From NCBI GenBank assembly GCA_029250425.1, contig JAQXFF010000082.1, positions 1 to 8,027 of the forward strand: a stretch of 8,027 nt of DNA, read 5' to 3'. How positions within the stretch are numbered: position 1 is the stretch's first letter; each line of letters starts with the position of its first letter. The stretch is from Candidatus Thalassarchaeaceae archaeon (lineage in GTDB: Archaea; Thermoplasmatota; Poseidoniia; Poseidoniales; Thalassarchaeaceae). The position numbers and the translations under genes were made by a program. Below are positions 6,802 to 8,027 of this stretch, one piece after another. The notes under the pieces were generated by a model that was given only the letters and a program-made list of their open reading frames with translations, had not been told where the DNA came from and searched no databases.

Positions 6802-7712
6802 GATTCGTCCTCCAATCGGCGAGCGAGATGAGCTGCCACAATTTTGGTAGCCAACATTGCTGCGGTAAATTCAGTTACGCGATTGTGCGGGTCTGGAACG
6901 ATTTCACTGACATCAGCCCCAATCCACTGTATTCCAGATGCACTGGCGATTGTTTCGATTGTTTGAATGACTTGCCAAAAGGTGAGCCCCCCTGGAACGG
7001 GTGTTCCCGTTGTTGGAACATAAGCAGCATCCAAACCATCGATATCCAGCGTCAACCAAACGGGCCCTTCAATTTTAGACAATGTGTTCAACCAATCGAG
7101 CCAAATTTTTTCGCCCCCACACGGGTTTAGAACGTCCCTAGCCAACCAGGCATCAACACGCTGATCTTCAGACAAAAATTTCGCCTCTTCTCGAGCAAAT
7201 GCTCTGATGCCAATCTGCAAAATTTTCCCCACACCCAAATCCAATGAACGACGTGCTGCGCAAGCATGACTATCCGGATCCCCTTCAAGTTCATCACGTA
7301 AATCAGCGTGAGCATCAATTTGAATCAATGTTAGTTCATTAAGATCTATTTTCTTCGCAATCGCCTGCATGATCGCGGGCAACATTCCATGCTCCCCACC
7401 TAAGATGACTGGGAAAGATGCTTCGTGTTGTGATACATAATTGGTAATCCCGGACAATTGTTCTTGCAAACTGCTTCCCTCACCATTCCAAGGTTGAGCT
7501 GTATGTAGATTGAAACCACAAGGCAAATCTTTGGGAAGAAGTGGGTCATATAACTCAACTTGAGACGAAGCCTGAATTGCTGCACTGGGTCCATCACATG
7601 TGCCCTGTCCATACGATGTGGTCAACTCATACGGAACGGAAAGAATGGTGACATCGGCGGGCCCTTCATTCTCGGGCAAGCCGAGAAACGTCCCCTCTAC
7701 GGACTCGGTCAT
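6798..7712 (-). CDS. speB: Agmatinase / ureohydrolase (arginase family)
   Basis: Encodes 304 aa from the ATG at 7712. Ureohydrolases with two Mn ions release urea from agmatine (giving putrescine) or from N1-aminopropylagmatine (giving spermidine). The metal ligands are all present, numbered from this ATG: H108 in LGGEHG, D133/H135/D137 in IDAHAD, D223/D225 in LDIDGLD, plus E270 in DVSEIVPDP. The TGTPVPGG loop (about 235-242) is also conserved. Start choice: the frame extends to TTG at 7733 (7 more residues), but no SD precedes either codon. A GATTAAA box at 7737-7743 is 28 nt before the ATG, the spacing expected for a leaderless archaeal gene, and is too close to the TTG. It is the first gene of the speB-speD-synthase operon. 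Which guanidino substrate it prefers cannot be read from sequence. Confidence 0.94.
   Translation of the reverse strand: MTESVEGTFLGLPENEGPADVTILSVPYELTTSYGQGTCDGPSAAIQASSQVELYDPLLPKDLPCGFNLHTAQPWNGEGSSLQEQLSGITNYVSQHEASFPVILGGEHGMLPAIMQAIAKKIDLNELTLIQIDAHADLRDELEGDPDSHACAARRSLDLGVGKILQIGIRAFAREEAKFLSEDQRVDAWLARDVLNPCGGEKIWLDWLNTLSKIEGPVWLTLDIDGLDAAYVPTTGTPVPGGLTFWQVIQTIETIASASGIQWIGADVSEIVPDPHNRVTEFTAAMLATKIVAAHLARRLEDES
6808..6813 (-). promoter_or_regulatory. Shine-Dalgarno site for speD
   Basis: GGAGGA on the minus strand lies in the last codons of speB, 6 nt before the speD ATG at 6801. Combined with the ATGA stop/start overlap at 6798-6801, it indicates translational coupling. Confidence 0.75.
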
Positions 7713-7736
7713 ATTCTCAGCGCGTGGAATCAACCG

Positions 7737-7743
7737 TTTAATC
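7737..7743 (-). promoter_or_regulatory. Candidate TATA box for the speB operon
   Basis: GATTAAA on the minus strand is centred 28 nt before the ATG at 7712, near the usual archaeal TATA-to-start-site distance. It implies leaderless or nearly leaderless speB mRNA and disfavors the TTG start at 7733. Confidence 0.45.
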
Positions 7744-7764
7744 GTGACGAATCGACTAGATGTA

Positions 7765-7788
7765 CGCCCCTACGGGGCGGAAGCCGCC
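7765..7788. repeat. Two overlapping, mutually exclusive GC-rich hairpins in the divergent promoter region
   Basis: Hairpin A is CGCCCC-TAC-GGGGCG (7765-7779, perfect 6-bp stem). Hairpin B is GGCGG-AAG-CCGCC (7776-7788, perfect 5-bp stem). They share bases 7776-7779, so both cannot form at once. They lie upstream of the proposed speB TATA box and about 75 nt before the + strand gene. They may be operator dyads or a member of a dispersed repeat family. Confidence 0.55.
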
Positions 7789-7816
7789 AACTGTTGAAAT
7801 AGGTCCGCCTGCTCCC

Positions 7817-7825
7817 ATGTATCAT
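7817..7825 (+). promoter_or_regulatory. Weak TATA-like box for the right-edge gene
   Basis: ATGTATCAT is centred about 42 nt before the ATG at 7863. Usual archaeal spacing would put transcription start near 7847, just before the SD at 7850. The match to a TATA consensus is weak. Confidence 0.25.
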
Positions 7826-7834
7826 CCGGCGAGA

Positions 7835-7846
7835 AGCGAATTCGCT
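7835..7846. promoter_or_regulatory. 12-bp perfect palindrome, possible operator
   Basis: AGCGAATTCGCT is a perfect dyad located between the weak TATA-like box and the SD of the right-edge gene. Archaeal repressors often bind between the TATA box and the start site, so an operator is plausible. It is short enough to be chance. Confidence 0.35.
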
Positions 7847-7849
7847 GTT

Positions 7850-7855
7850 GGAGGT
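7850..7855 (+). promoter_or_regulatory. Shine-Dalgarno site for the right-edge gene
   Basis: GGAGGT lies 7 nt before the ATG at 7863 and favors that start over the in-frame ATG at 7869. Confidence 0.75.
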
Positions 7856-7862
7856 CAAATAG

Positions 7863-8027
7863 ATGGGAATGAGTCTTGCATCATTGACTGCCGCTATCCA
7901 GACCCATATCGACCCTGATATGGAGACCATGACTGCTGAAGGTATGGCTGAACATGCTCTCGGTTTTTTTGGATTTTATGACCGAATCATCGACAATGCC
8001 CTTGAACCGACGGATCGAAACTTGTTC
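7863..8027 (+). CDS. 5' part of a small conserved archaeal protein (DUF6015-like), cut by the window end
   Basis: 55 codons are visible with no stop before the window edge. The start is supported by GGAGGT 7 nt upstream. The protein begins MGMSLASLTAAIQTHIDPDM and contains AEGMAEHALGFFGFYDRIIDN (residues 26-45 approximately) followed by LEPTDRNLF. It looks helical and soluble, without a signal peptide. The 'FFGF-DRIIDN-L-P-DRxLF' pattern resembles, from memory, a small euryarchaeal family of unknown function called DUF6015. It is transcribed divergently from the speB operon across a region rich in dyads, so shared regulation is possible but unproven. No biochemical function is assigned. Confidence 0.75.
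   Translation, partial: MGMSLASLTAAIQTHIDPDMETMTAEGMAEHALGFFGFYDRIIDNALEPTDRNLF

Noticed and set aside
7560..7802. Plus-strand open frames overlapping the 5' end of speB and the divergent region
   Set aside because: They are antisense to the conserved ureohydrolase start and have no SD or family resemblance.

Overview
The window looks like a mesophilic archaeon, most likely a Thermoplasmatota relative such as the marine Poseidoniia (Marine Group II/III). The reasons are mixed. The genes make an archaeal polyamine/hypusine set (agmatinase-type ureohydrolase, short pyruvoyl AdoMet decarboxylase, deoxyhypusine-synthase family protein). Initiation looks archaeal: first genes of transcripts lack a Shine-Dalgarno (SD) site and have TATA-like boxes at leaderless distance, while internal genes have strong GGAGG sites. 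DnaK is of the bacterial type, as is usual in mesophilic archaea that carry it. The partial gene at the right edge resembles a small euryarchaeal/Thermoplasmatota protein family (DUF6015, recalled from memory). The lineage is an inference; no marker gene in the window settles it.

Left block (+ strand, 47-2582): a small protein with a methionine-rich helical N-terminus and an Hsp20/alpha-crystallin-like C-terminus is followed after 1 nt by dnaK, which has a strong SD. This is a chaperone operon. No grpE or dnaJ is visible. DnaK ends in a TGA that directly abuts the stop codon of the convergent pepA gene, and a perfect 7-bp inverted repeat spans the junction.

Middle block (- strand, 2583-5483): a cytosolic M17 leucyl aminopeptidase (pepA) with its own TATA-like box. 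Upstream of it is a secreted, C-terminally membrane-anchored M14 zinc carboxypeptidase with a cluster of N-glycosylation sequons. The two could serve external and internal steps of peptide use, though nothing shows they are co-regulated.

Right block (- strand, 5523-7712): speB, speD and a deoxyhypusine-synthase family gene are translationally coupled (ATGA overlap, then a 1-nt gap). Together they fit a path from agmatine and decarboxylated AdoMet to spermidine and then hypusine on aIF5A, or to another polyamine. The synthase belongs to the bacterial 'DHS-like' type rather than the canonical one, which makes the end product uncertain. The aminopropyltransferase, arginine decarboxylase and aIF5A genes are not in the window.

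Right edge: a roughly 150-bp divergent promoter region separates speB from a + strand partial gene. It holds two mutually exclusive GC-rich hairpins and a 12-bp palindrome. A similar 3-nt-loop hairpin sits directly against the start codon of the M14 gene. No tRNA, rRNA, CRISPR array, insertion sequence or other mobile element was seen, and no gene-free stretch exceeds about 150 bases.
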